Source: Wenyingzhuangia sp. (lineage in GTDB: Bacteria; Bacteroidota; Bacteroidia; Flavobacteriales; Flavobacteriaceae). From it: a stretch of 64,000 bases of DNA. The stretch covers positions 1-64,000 of the forward strand of contig JAHDFK010000008.1 in assembly GCA_020628175.1 (NCBI GenBank), written 5' to 3'. The position numbers and the translations under genes were made by a program. Shown in pieces: positions 45,146-53,326 of this stretch (the stretch's first letter is position 1; each line of letters begins with the position of its first letter). A model generated the notes under the pieces. The model saw only the letters and a list, made by a program, of their open reading frames with translations, made no database searches and was not told where the DNA came from.

Positions 45146-45664
45146 TTAGTATTTGTCTAAATCTATATTGTCTAGGCTCTCAAAATTGTTAAAATCGTCA
45201 AACTCACTATCAAAAGCATCCATATCAAATTCTCCTTGTTGTTTGTCTGCAACAAATTCTTTTTCGGGTGCTTCATCAGGTGTTTCACCAATAGATAAAA
45301 GTAGTTTAGGTAACTCTGACTGCGTTGTTTTGGTAACTTCTAAAAGCTCGCAATAAAAAGTCCACATACTTAAGTAGTCGTATACGTAAATAAGTTTTTC
45401 TTCAGGATCTTCTATATTTTGGGCTAATGTAGTGGTAGACATGCACAAGGCATCTGGAGCATCGTCCATAGAACACAACGGAATTTCTTCACCTTGGTTC
45501 CATTCATCATCCGATCTGAAAAAAGATGCCATTTCTTGCCCATTAAATCCAAAAACTTCAGCAATAAGTCTATGAAAATCTTCTAGTGTGCTTTTAGAAT
45601 CTACAAGTAAAGTTCTAATTACATCTTCTTTGGTGTCTAAAATGACTCTTATTTTATATATCAT
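45146..45664 (-). CDS. pRiA4b ORF-3-like protein
   Basis: A 172-residue acidic protein with the pRiA4b ORF-3/IS1096 TnpR-like core: YKIRVILDTKEDVIRTLLVDSKSTLEDFHRLI, then ASFFRSDDEW and YVYDYLSMWTFYCELL. Homologues occur as cargo of mobile elements but also as stand-alone chromosomal genes in Bacteroidota; here no transposase is near. Its function is unknown. The first codon of the longer frame is TTG, and the ATG at 45664 is the better start. It sits convergent with the GHMP kinase. Confidence 0.78.
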   Translation of the reverse strand: MIYKIRVILDTKEDVIRTLLVDSKSTLEDFHRLIAEVFGFNGQEMASFFRSDDEWNQGEEIPLCSMDDAPDALCMSTTTLAQNIEDPEEKLIYVYDYLSMWTFYCELLEVTKTTQSELPKLLLSIGETPDEAPEKEFVADKQQGEFDMDAFDSEFDDFNNFESLDNIDLDKY

Positions 45665-45667
45665 CAA

Positions 45668-45698
45668 ATAACTACTTTAATAATGCAAAAGTAGTTAT
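45668..45698. promoter_or_regulatory. Inverted repeat over the -7 box upstream of the pRiA4b-like gene
   Basis: Perfect 11-nt arms ATAACTACTTT (45668-45678) and AAAGTAGTTAT (45688-45698). The right arm contains minus-strand TACTTTTG (45686-45693), a TAnnTTTG match. It could be an operator or a leader hairpin. Confidence 0.45.
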
Positions 45699-45743
45699 AA
45701 AAGTCAATAAATACTTAATTTTACCTTATTTAAAATCTGATTT

Positions 45744-46157
45744 ATGGATTACAACAAAGCTTTACAAGCATTAAATAAAGCGGCAGATAATACATTAATG
45801 CAAACGCTCTCTATAACCTATACTGAGGTGGGTGATGGGTATTTAATTGCTACTATGCCAGTTACTCCCATAGTTCATCAGCCTATGGGGCTATTGCATG
45901 GAGGAGCAACTGTTGCTTTGGCAGAGAGTGTTGGGAGTGCGGCTTCTTTTTTGTTTGCAGACCCAACGAAGTATGTTGTGAAAGGGATAGAGATTTCTGC
46001 AAATCATTTAAAAAGTATAAAAGAAGGTATTGTTACAGCAAAAGCCACCATTATTCATAAAGGTAGAACTACACATTTATGGCAAGTGGCTATTACAGAT
46101 GAAGAAAATAATTTAATTTCTTTATGTAAAATTACCAATATTGTATTACCCAAATAA
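45744..46157 (+). CDS. Hotdog-fold acyl-CoA thioesterase (MenI/PaaI-like)
   Basis: A 137-residue hotdog thioesterase with LHGGATVALAESVGSAAS, matching the PaaI/MenI/EntH signature including the catalytic Glu. It is followed 11 nt later by isochorismate synthase, so a role as 1,4-dihydroxy-2-naphthoyl-CoA thioesterase in menaquinone synthesis is the likely call, from context rather than from specificity residues. Confidence 0.82.
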   Translation: MDYNKALQALNKAADNTLMQTLSITYTEVGDGYLIATMPVTPIVHQPMGLLHGGATVALAESVGSAASFLFADPTKYVVKGIEISANHLKSIKEGIVTAKATIIHKGRTTHLWQVAITDEENNLISLCKITNIVLPK

Positions 46158-46168
46158 GATAGTTTCGT

Positions 46169-47215
46169 TTGAGAATTTTTGAAACCCTAAAAAAGGCCAC
46201 TCAAGATAATAAGGCTTCTGTAGCTTACCGAGCGCCTAATGAAAATACATTACAAGCTGTTATTCAGAAAGATGCAGCTGTAAATGTTTTTGATGATTTT
46301 AGTAAAACAGGTTTTGTATTTGCCCCTTTTGATAACAAAGAGGATGCTTATTTAATTCATCCTGATGAGGTGTTGGAAGAGCAGCTAAAAGAGTATAGAA
46401 CGTCTAGTTTATTTAAAACATCTACTGATTTGGAATTTGATTTAGAAGTTAAGAGAAATCATGTAGAGAGGGTTGCGAAGGCAATAGAAGAAATACAGAA
46501 TTCAGAATTAACTAAAATTGTAATTTCTAGAAAAGAAAGTGTTGAAACAGATGATTTTGATACCCTGGAAGTATTTGAAAACTTGTTATACGCCTATCCG
46601 AATGCGTATGTGTATTTGTGGAGTCATCCGAACATAGGAACTTGGTTGGGAGCCACACCAGAAACGCTTTTAACCGTAGAGGGTAAAAGGTTTAAAACGA
46701 TGTCTTTGGCAGGTACACAGCCTTACAAAAATACCTTACAGCCTGTATGGGGGGCAAAAGAATTAGAAGAGCAGCAAATGGTTTCTGATTTTATAGAAGG
46801 ACATCTAAAAAATAATGTAGACAACCTTGTGTTTTCAGAAGTAGAAACAGTAAAAGCAGGGAGTTTATTACACTTAAATACGAGGATAAAAGGAGAGTTG
46901 AAAAAAGTAGAAGATGTAGAGAAGTTAGTATCTTTATTACATCCTACACCTGCGGTTTGTGGTTTGCCTAGAGAAAAAAGTAAAGAATATATTTTAGCAA
47001 ACGAGGGGTATCATAGGTCGTTTTATACAGGGTATTTGGGAGCGTTAAATATGAATGCCAAAACAGCATTGTACGTGAATTTAAGATGCTTTTCTGTACA
47101 TAATAATGTAGTTTCGCTATATGTAGGAGGTGGTATAACACAGAATAGTAATCCGGAATTAGAATGGCTAGAAACTGTAGCTAAAAGTAAAACAATTAAA
47201 AAGGTATTGGCGTAA
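46169..47215 (+). CDS. menF: Isochorismate synthase
   Basis: Converts chorismate to isochorismate, the committed step of menaquinone synthesis. The 348-residue length matches the short flavobacterial form. Motifs LAGTQPY, KELEEQQMVSDFI and HPTPAVCGLP are those of chorismate-using enzymes. The start is a TTG at 46169: only two codons separate it from an in-frame stop, and no ATG occurs before the conserved core. It follows the thioesterase gene by 11 nt. Confidence 0.9.
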   Translation: MRIFETLKKATQDNKASVAYRAPNENTLQAVIQKDAAVNVFDDFSKTGFVFAPFDNKEDAYLIHPDEVLEEQLKEYRTSSLFKTSTDLEFDLEVKRNHVERVAKAIEEIQNSELTKIVISRKESVETDDFDTLEVFENLLYAYPNAYVYLWSHPNIGTWLGATPETLLTVEGKRFKTMSLAGTQPYKNTLQPVWGAKELEEQQMVSDFIEGHLKNNVDNLVFSEVETVKAGSLLHLNTRIKGELKKVEDVEKLVSLLHPTPAVCGLPREKSKEYILANEGYHRSFYTGYLGALNMNAKTALYVNLRCFSVHNNVVSLYVGGGITQNSNPELEWLETVAKSKTIKKVLA

Positions 47216-47223
47216 ATTGTATA

Positions 47224-47656
47224 TCAACGCTTGTCTTTGTGCTTGATTCGTTCTAACAATCGTTTCTTAAACTTTTCTTCAGCAATTTGTAATTTTAAGA
47301 GTTGCTTAGCACTTAAAATGCCTTTTGGTTCAGTTTGAAAAGCTACTCTTGTTTTGTGCATGAACTCTTTTTTTAGATTCAGAGCAGTTAGCGTTTTTAA
47401 TGCTTTTTCTTCTGTTAAATTTTCAAAATCAATATTCTTTTTTAAAAGATGTTGTTCGTGGTGTAATTGTCTCGATTGCTTTTTAAATTGATTAAAAGCA
47501 GGTCAAAATTTTTCAGCTTGTTCAGGAGTTAAGTCTAATTTGTCAGTAAGATAGCCAACCCTAGCAGCATTGATACGCTTGAATTTTTCTTTTTTTTGAG
47601 CATAAAAACTTAGGCTCATTAGTAGACTTAAAAATGAATAAAATGGTTGTTTTCAT
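47224..47656 (-). pseudogene. Decayed Spy/CpxP-like sensor of an ECF sigma factor
   Basis: The remains of a periplasmic Spy-like protein. A start (MKTTILFI) is followed, after a frameshift near 47630-47645, by SFLSLLMSLSFYAQKKEKF and the LTPEQAEKF heptad. A TGA at 47503-47505 stands where the family has Trp (KFWPAFNQF). The frame then reads to a natural end (KHKDKR). The total length of 433 nt is not a multiple of three. It is the third gene of a broken operon, 1 nt after the anti-sigma remnant. Confidence 0.75.
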
Positions 47657-47657
47657 G

Positions 47658-48145
47658 TTAAAGTTCTAAAAGTTCGTACTCGTTTATATCATTAGAAATA
47701 TCCTCAATATAAATTTCAAGGGCATTGTCAATGGTGGTAGATAATAACTCATCAGTAGTATTTGTATGTTCTATGAGTTCGTTTATGTTTATTTCATTTG
47801 TATACACAAGATATTCGTAAACTTCAGTAGTGTTTAATTCAATTTCCTGATGAGGTTTATTTAGGAAAAAGCCAATAAATAGAATCGCTGCTGCAGCAAT
47901 AGAAATATAAGGAATAAGTTGTTTTAATTTTGATTAGGGAGGAGTAACAGTAAAGTTGTCTAAATAATTATCAGGAGTTTTAAACCCCGTTTGTTTATGC
48001 GTACCTAAGTTTTCTATAAATACATCGCTAGCAAGATGTTCCGATATATTATTAAAATAATTTTCGGGCGTTTTAAAAGGTTGCTCTTTATTGGGAGCTT
48101 TAAGACCTTCTAAAAAGTGCTTTTATGTTGGTTGCTAGTATTCAT
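47658..48145 (-). pseudogene. Decayed anti-sigma-like membrane protein
   Basis: From ATG at 48143-48145 the frame reads MNTSNQHKSTF and stops. The true frame resumes one shift away near 48111-48125 as HFLEGLKAPNKEQPFKTPENYF, a pattern of flavobacterial anti-sigma proteins repeated as GFKTPDNYLDNF. A TAA at 47934-47936 interrupts it just before the membrane helix (PYISIAAAAILFIGFFL). The end LEL-TAA overlaps the next gene's start region. Two lesions make it non-functional. Confidence 0.75.
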
Positions 48146-48182
48146 AGTTCTTATTTGTTAGACCAATGTATTACCAAAAGGT

Positions 48183-48718
48183 TTAATGGTTGTTTTTAAT
48201 AAAAGCTTCTATCTTTTTTGAGGCATGATGATAGGATGCTTTTAAGGCCCCAACGGAGGTGTCTAGTATTTCTGAAATTTCTTCGTATTTAAGCTCGTCA
48301 AAATATTTCATAATAAAAACAAGTTGTTGTTTTTGAGGTAATTCAGCTATGGCTTTTTGTAATAGTAGTTGTATGGAATTTCCATCAAATAATTCGTCTT
48401 CTTGTAAGGAAACCCTAAGCTCTTTTTGGTAATATTCTATAGGGACATTATTTTTTTTAGCATTTTTATTGATACAATCGATAGCTTCGTTGGTTGCAAT
48501 TCGATACATCCAAGAAAATAATTTACTCTCTTATTTAAAGTTATGTATGTTTTTGTACACTTTAATAAATGTGTTTTGCAACACATCATCGGCATTTTCG
48601 TGTTTAATTACAATTTTTCGAATATGCCAATACAACCGCTCTTTATATGCATCTACCAAAGTTTTAAAAGCTTTGGTAGATGTTTTTGAGCTGCATAAAT
48701 TTCTTGTTCATCTATCAA
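48183..48718 (-). pseudogene. Decayed ECF-type sigma factor
   Basis: The C-terminal half is intact from codon 48509 (MYRIATNEAI...), with region 4 ending LKASYHHASKKIEAFI. Upstream in the same frame the conserved AFKTLVDAYKERLYWHIRK...NTFIKVYKNIHNFK is present but a TAA at 48531-48533 separates it from ESKLFSWMYRIA. The first codons (DEQEIYAAQ) are in another frame, shifted near 48650-48690 at a perfect inverted repeat. So the gene carries a frameshift and a nonsense codon. The start was probably a TTG at 48718, just after the upstream gene. Confidence 0.8.
48650..48682. repeat. Perfect 12-bp inverted repeat inside the sigma remnant
   Basis: CATCTACCAAAG (48650-48661) and CTTTGGTAGATG (48671-48682) enclose a 9-nt loop. 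One arm encodes conserved TLVDA; the other coincides with the frameshifted, unconserved part. Confidence 0.8.
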
Positions 48719-48724
48719 TAGATT

Positions 48725-50179
48725 TTACATGCTTTTAGGGTTAAAACGTTTCTTATAACCAAACAATCCTTTAAATTTAATTGTGTCTGCAATACCTTCA
48801 GGCAACATATCTTCCCAGCCTTTTTCATTGGTGCCGATCTTTTTAAATACATTAGGTGCTTGTATTCTCATATGGTCTAAATCGTAATTCGTAATATCTA
48901 TAATACGATTTGAGTTTTTAAAGAATAAGTAAAGGTCCTTTATTTTTGGATGGATTTTAACATTACTACTATCAATAATTCCTTTTTCATCTCTATCTAA
49001 AATAGGGTATAGGTAGATGTTTAAGTTTTTAGCAAACAATTTTCCAACACCTTCTAAAATACTTCCTTTAAGGTGTCGGTAATATTGAATATCAAAAATA
49101 TTCATAATACTATCAGCTCCCATGGCAAAACCAATTTGTTCATTGGTAAATTCACTAAAATAATTGACAAGTTTGTAGTATTCTTGAAAATTAGTAATCA
49201 TTACAATTTGTCCTAAAGAGCATAATAAATCAGCTCTATCCAAAAAGTCTCTTTCGTTTATTTCTCCTTCGTTTTTTAAATTCGATAAGGTAATTTCGAA
49301 AATAGTTTCCGTTTTATCGGGATTTACTTTTTTATCGTCAAAAAATAATTTTTGAGCCTCTTCGTATACAGACATGTTAACCTTGGTAACAGGTCTAAAT
49401 CTACCACGTAAAGCCAGTATGTTTTTTTTGTATAACTCTTGTGCAGGAAGTAAATTTTTACCACTATCATTAAACATAACAGCATTGGTCATTCCGTTTT
49501 TTACCAATTGTAAACTCATTAATCGGTTGTCTACATAAGTAAAGCGTGGTCCCGAAAAATTAATCATATCAATTTCTAACTCATCAATATCAATATTATC
49601 GTATAAAGATTTTATCAATTCTTTAGGGTTGTCGTTGTAGTAAAAAGCACCATACACTAAGTTTACACCTAATCTACCTAATGTTTCTTGTTGCAACGTA
49701 GCGTCGTTTTGTTTGAAACGTAAATGCAATACAATTTCGTTATAAGGCTCATTTGGAGCTAGCTGAAACTGAATACCAACCCATCCATGTCCTTTAAATT
49801 TTTTTGCAAAATCTATAGTGGCTACCGTGTTTGCATAGCTAAAATACATGGTGTCAGGATGCTTTTGTCTATCTAATCGATCTTCAATTAATTGAATTTC
49901 ATGACGTAACATTTTTTTTAAACGACTTTCAGTCACATATCGTTTATCGTTTTCTATACCATAAATAGCATCCGAAAACTCTTTGTCGTAAGCACTCATG
50001 GCTTTGGCAATAGTTCCCGAAGATCCTCCAGCTCTAAAAAAATGTCGAACTGTTTCTTGACCTGCGCCAATTTCAGAAAATGTTCCGTAAATATTTTTAT
50101 TAAGGTTTATTTTAAGAGCTTTTGTTTTACTGGTAAGAATGTTATCTACCTGTATATCTCCTTTGTGTGATACAGCCAT
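48725..50179 (-). CDS. Conserved cytoplasmic protein, unknown function
   Basis: A 484-residue soluble protein with no signal peptide. A family of this size is widespread in Bacteroidota and I recall inconsistent database labels, so I assign none. Notable segments are the N-terminal SHKGDIQVDN, FRAGGSSGTIAKAMSAYD, and IINFSGPRF-like stretch; no P-loop or known catalytic motif is seen. I start at 50179 (MAVSHKGD); an upstream frame to 50311 would cross the divergent promoter region. It is directly followed by the decayed sigma operon, which may once have been co-transcribed. Confidence 0.72.
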   Translation of the reverse strand: MAVSHKGDIQVDNILTSKTKALKINLNKNIYGTFSEIGAGQETVRHFFRAGGSSGTIAKAMSAYDKEFSDAIYGIENDKRYVTESRLKKMLRHEIQLIEDRLDRQKHPDTMYFSYANTVATIDFAKKFKGHGWVGIQFQLAPNEPYNEIVLHLRFKQNDATLQQETLGRLGVNLVYGAFYYNDNPKELIKSLYDNIDIDELEIDMINFSGPRFTYVDNRLMSLQLVKNGMTNAVMFNDSGKNLLPAQELYKKNILALRGRFRPVTKVNMSVYEEAQKLFFDDKKVNPDKTETIFEITLSNLKNEGEINERDFLDRADLLCSLGQIVMITNFQEYYKLVNYFSEFTNEQIGFAMGADSIMNIFDIQYYRHLKGSILEGVGKLFAKNLNIYLYPILDRDEKGIIDSSNVKIHPKIKDLYLFFKNSNRIIDITNYDLDHMRIQAPNVFKKIGTNEKGWEDMLPEGIADTIKFKGLFGYKKRFNPKSM

Positions 50180-50200
50180 GCTTCTTTTGTTGGTTTTACC

Positions 50201-50208
50201 CAAATATA
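50201..50208 (-). promoter_or_regulatory. -7 box of the conserved-protein gene
   Basis: Minus-strand TATATTTG, 21 nt before the ATG at 50179. It shows that the longer reading frame starting at 50311 is not used. No -33 TTTG is apparent. Confidence 0.5.
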
Positions 50209-50240
50209 CCAATTTTACAGCTTTATTTAATGTGTTTTTG

Positions 50241-50248
50241 TATTTTTG
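50241..50248 (+). promoter_or_regulatory. -7 box of the MBL hydrolase gene
   Basis: TATTTTTG, 17 nt before the ATG at 50266; it supports that start over an in-frame ATG at 50167. Confidence 0.5.
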
Positions 50249-50265
50249 ATACAAGACTTTATAAC

Positions 50266-51027
50266 ATGAAAATAACTTTTTTAGGTACAGGAACTTCACA
50301 AGGTGTCCCAATGCTATTATCTGATGAGCCTGTGAACTTTTCTAAAGATAAAAAAGACAAAAGAATGCGTTCTTCTCTTTATATAGAGTGGAATGATTTT
50401 TCGTGTTTGATAGATTGTGGGGCTGATTTTAGAATGCAAATGTTAGAGAATAACATCAAGAACATCGATGCTATTTTATTTACTCACGAACATTCAGATC
50501 ATATTGCGGGTTTAGATGATATTAGACCTTATTGCTATAAAAAAGGACCTATGCCTGTGTATGCTATGCCAAGGGTTCTGGAGAGTTTAGAAAAACGTTA
50601 TGCGTATATTTTTGAACAAGAAAATCGATATCCAGGAGCAGCAGCGGTTGTACCTACAATAATAAATAAACAAGTATTTGAGTTAGGAGGACAACTTGTA
50701 ACACCTATAGAAGTATTACACGGAGCATTGCCTATTTTAGGTTATAGAATAGGTAAGTTAGCTTATTTGACGGATGTGAAATATTTAGAAATATCAGAGC
50801 TTGATAAGCTTAAAGAATTGGATGTTTTGGTATTAAATGCTTTGCGAATAGATGAGCACCCAACACATTTAAATTTAGAAGAGGCATTGGCAATTGTAAA
50901 AAAACTAAAACCTAAGAAAACCTATTTTACACATATTAGCCATCGATTGGGTTTTCATGAAGAGGTAAGTAAAATATTACCCCAAAATGTGTTTTTGGCT
51001 TATGATGGATTAGAATTAAAAGTATAA
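50266..51027 (+). CDS. MBL-fold metal-dependent hydrolase (PhnP-like)
   Basis: A 253-residue cytoplasmic metallo-beta-lactamase-fold enzyme starting MKITFLGTGTSQGVPML, which with the zinc motif FTHEHSDHIAGLD and later HIS and H residues resembles PhnP-type phosphodiesterases. In this phylum such genes are usually not linked to phosphonate use, and the substrate is unknown. I start at 50266 because the upstream in-frame extension precedes the promoter. Confidence 0.88.
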   Translation: MKITFLGTGTSQGVPMLLSDEPVNFSKDKKDKRMRSSLYIEWNDFSCLIDCGADFRMQMLENNIKNIDAILFTHEHSDHIAGLDDIRPYCYKKGPMPVYAMPRVLESLEKRYAYIFEQENRYPGAAAVVPTIINKQVFELGGQLVTPIEVLHGALPILGYRIGKLAYLTDVKYLEISELDKLKELDVLVLNALRIDEHPTHLNLEEALAIVKKLKPKKTYFTHISHRLGFHEEVSKILPQNVFLAYDGLELKV

Positions 51028-51062
51028 CTTACAAGTAGATTCACCTTAAAAATGGAATAACT

Positions 51063-51227
51063 ATGAATAATAAAGTTTTACTAATCATCTTATCTTTTTT
51101 CGTGCCACCTCTTGCTGTATTTTTAAAAAATGGAGCTGGAAAGCATTTGCTAATAAATATTGTATTATGCTTGGTGTTCTGGGTGCCTGCTATAATTCAT
51201 TCTATTTGGTTGGTAACACAAGATTAA
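51063..51227 (+). CDS. YqaE/Pmp3-family membrane peptide
   Basis: A 54-residue proteolipid with two membrane helices (about 4-20 and 28-50): MNNKVLLIILSFFVPPLAVF, then NGAGKHLLINIVLCLVFWVP. The FVPPLAVFL and C-terminal PAIIHSIWL pattern is that of the stress-linked Pmp3/YqaE family, which is thought to stabilise membrane potential. It lies between the MBL hydrolase and a bidirectional terminator. Confidence 0.85.
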   Translation: MNNKVLLIILSFFVPPLAVFLKNGAGKHLLINIVLCLVFWVPAIIHSIWLVTQD

Positions 51228-51230
51228 AAC

Positions 51231-51260
51231 AAAAGGCTTCAAATTCATTGAAGCCTTTTT
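51231..51260. terminator. Bidirectional terminator (YqaE / esterase)
   Basis: Arms AAAAGGCTTCAA and TTGAAGCCTTTTT around a short loop, between convergent genes. Confidence 0.8.
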
Positions 51261-51263
51261 CGT

Positions 51264-51908
51264 TTAAATTCGTTTTAAAATCCAATCTTTAAAATCATAA
51301 AAGTTTGTAGGGTGAATTCCGTGTCCAACAGGATATTCTTTGTAGGTATTGTGTATGTTAAGGCTGCTTAGCAACACGGGAGCTTTGTTAGCCCAATCTA
51401 AAGGTATTACTTGGTCTACAGTTCCGTGAGATATAAAGTATTCTACCTTGTTTGATTTGGGTTGCTCAAGTAAAAATTCGTGGTTAAAATACCCGCTTAA
51501 AGCAACAACATACTGCACTTTTTCTGGAAAAGTAAAAGAAAAGGCATAGCTTAAAATTGCACCTTGACTAAAACCAGTCATAAAAATTTTAGAACTATCC
51601 ACATTGTATTTGCTAATAATTTCATCAATAAAAACATGTAGTTTTTGTACGGAATCTTTTCCTTCATCAGGATCAGAAAATTTGTTCTCATCAGCATCAA
51701 AAGTAATACTGTACCATGCATAACCTCCAAAAGGAAGTGCTGTAGGTGCTTGTACACTCACAACAAGAGCCTGTTTAGGCAACTCGTTAGCAAACGAAAA
51801 TAAATCTTCTTTATTACTCCCGTATCCGTGTATTAAAACAATTAAGGGAGCTTTGGATGTTGTGTTTTCGGGTTCCCTAACTAAGTATTCTAAAGATAAA
51901 TCATTCAT
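51264..51908 (-). CDS. Alpha/beta hydrolase, phospholipase/carboxylesterase type
   Basis: A 214-residue cytoplasmic serine esterase. The nucleophile elbow is GFSQG, the oxyanion region HGYGSNKEDL, the acid Asp in GTVDQVIP and the His in VGHGIHP. It resembles YpfH-like carboxylesterases. The start overlaps the stop of the dihydroorotase-like gene by one base (TAATG), so the two are translationally coupled. Confidence 0.88.
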   Translation of the reverse strand: MNDLSLEYLVREPENTTSKAPLIVLIHGYGSNKEDLFSFANELPKQALVVSVQAPTALPFGGYAWYSITFDADENKFSDPDEGKDSVQKLHVFIDEIISKYNVDSSKIFMTGFSQGAILSYAFSFTFPEKVQYVVALSGYFNHEFLLEQPKSNKVEYFISHGTVDQVIPLDWANKAPVLLSSLNIHNTYKEYPVGHGIHPTNFYDFKDWILKRI

Positions 51909-53167
51909 TATTCTGCAAGTGTTAAAATTCCATTATTGTAAGAACCGTAAACTTTTCCGTGTGCTTTTTTTCCTAAAAAAGCACTGTTTTTTGAGGTTGA
52001 TAAAATAGCTTCTTCGTTAAAAATAGATGTTCCTTTGGTTGAGAATAAGCTTAAATTGGCTTTTACACCTTGTTGAATGGTTGTTTGTGGTAAGTTAAAC
52101 ACTTGTAGTGGAGCTGTTGATATTTTTTCTATCAAAACTTCTAATCCTAATACGTTTTGTAAACTTACAAATAAGCTTTCTAGACCAATAGCACCATTTA
52201 ATGCGTTGCTAAACTCTAATTTTTTATTTTCAATATCAATCGGATCGTGATCAGATGTTATAAAATCAATAGTATTGTCTTTAATTCCTTCTATCAGTGC
52301 ATCTACATCATCTTGAGTTCTAAGTGGAGGCGCAATTTTATAATTGGCATCAAAATGTTTTAGTTCAGCATCTGTAAGTGTTAAATGATTGGCACTTACA
52401 CTACAGGTTACTTGTAATCCTTTTTGTTTGGCTTCTTTAATTAATGCTACCGATTTTTGAGAACTAATGGTAGGTATATGTAATTTACCTCCGGTATATT
52501 CTAGTAAGAATAAATCTCTACTAATTTGCAGTTCTTCAGCCAAACTAGGCGTTCCTTTTAAACCGAGTTGTGTGCTGTTTGTTCCTTCGTTTACAATTCC
52601 TTCTCCAGTAATTTCACAATTGTTAGGGTAACTCATCACAAGCCCGTTAAAGCTTTGTGCATATTGTAGAGCTATTTTTAAAAGGTTCGGGTTTTTTGTG
52701 TTTTTCTTATAATCGTTAAAGGCAATGGCACCTGCTTGTTGCATATCGTACAATTCAGCAATATCAAGCCCTTTACTTTGTTTTGTTAAACTACCTATAG
52801 GGTAAATTGTAACACCTGTACCAATGCTTTTTGATTTTATAAATTGAACAATAGATTTAGAATCTATAAAAGGATTGCAATTAGAATTTAAAGCTACCTG
52901 TGTAAAACCACTTTTTGCAGCTACAGAAATTCCATTCTCTATCGTTTCTCGGTCTTCGTAACCAGGTTCTCCAAAGCTCACACTGGCATCAAACCAACCG
53001 TTAGAGATGGTTAAATTTTCTAAATCTATTTGTTTTACATTTTCTGAGCATACAATGCTTTCGTCAATTTTAGCAATAATGCCGTTGTTAATTAAAACAT
53101 CTTTAACAGTAGCGTGATGTTTGCTTTTAGGGTCGAAAATAGTTGCCGATTTTAACAGAATATCCAT
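51908..53167 (-). CDS. Dihydroorotase-like protein lacking zinc ligands
   Basis: A 419-residue cyclic amidohydrolase-fold protein of the multifunctional-complex dihydroorotase type. The usual DxHxHxREPG is DASVSFGEPG here: both zinc-ligand histidines are Ser (62 and 64) and the substrate-binding Arg is Gly. A later His of HVST is Thr (IPTISSQ). Asp of SDHDP remains. This is the pattern of a catalytically inactive PyrC' partner, such as those that associate with aspartate transcarbamoylase. A separate active PyrC would be expected elsewhere. It is coupled to the esterase gene. Confidence 0.87.
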   Translation of the reverse strand: MDILLKSATIFDPKSKHHATVKDVLINNGIIAKIDESIVCSENVKQIDLENLTISNGWFDASVSFGEPGYEDRETIENGISVAAKSGFTQVALNSNCNPFIDSKSIVQFIKSKSIGTGVTIYPIGSLTKQSKGLDIAELYDMQQAGAIAFNDYKKNTKNPNLLKIALQYAQSFNGLVMSYPNNCEITGEGIVNEGTNSTQLGLKGTPSLAEELQISRDLFLLEYTGGKLHIPTISSQKSVALIKEAKQKGLQVTCSVSANHLTLTDAELKHFDANYKIAPPLRTQDDVDALIEGIKDNTIDFITSDHDPIDIENKKLEFSNALNGAIGLESLFVSLQNVLGLEVLIEKISTAPLQVFNLPQTTIQQGVKANLSLFSTKGTSIFNEEAILSTSKNSAFLGKKAHGKVYGSYNNGILTLAE

Positions 53168-53307
53168 GTAATAAATAAAATAGAGAGGTTAGAAAATAGG
53201 TTTCTAAAGGTTGTAAAACTAAATAAATTAACAATGTTGCTCTGTAGAGCCAAGTGTTGTTGCGCGTTAAAATGTATAGCGTTTCTTGTCATTGTTTAAA
53301 GATCGCT

Positions 53308-53315
53308 CAAAGATA
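53308..53315 (-). promoter_or_regulatory. Possible distal promoter of the dihydroorotase-like gene
   Basis: Minus-strand TATCTTTG, 141 nt before the start at 53167. The long untranslated leader could hold regulation, but no structure is obvious. Confidence 0.3.
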
Positions 53316-53326
53316 CAGAAACTAAA

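Noticed and set aside
47224..48718. Reading the in-frame TGA as recoded tryptophan or selenocysteine
   Set aside because: The same operon also has TAA stops and frameshifts, and no recoding signal is visible; decay explains all lesions.
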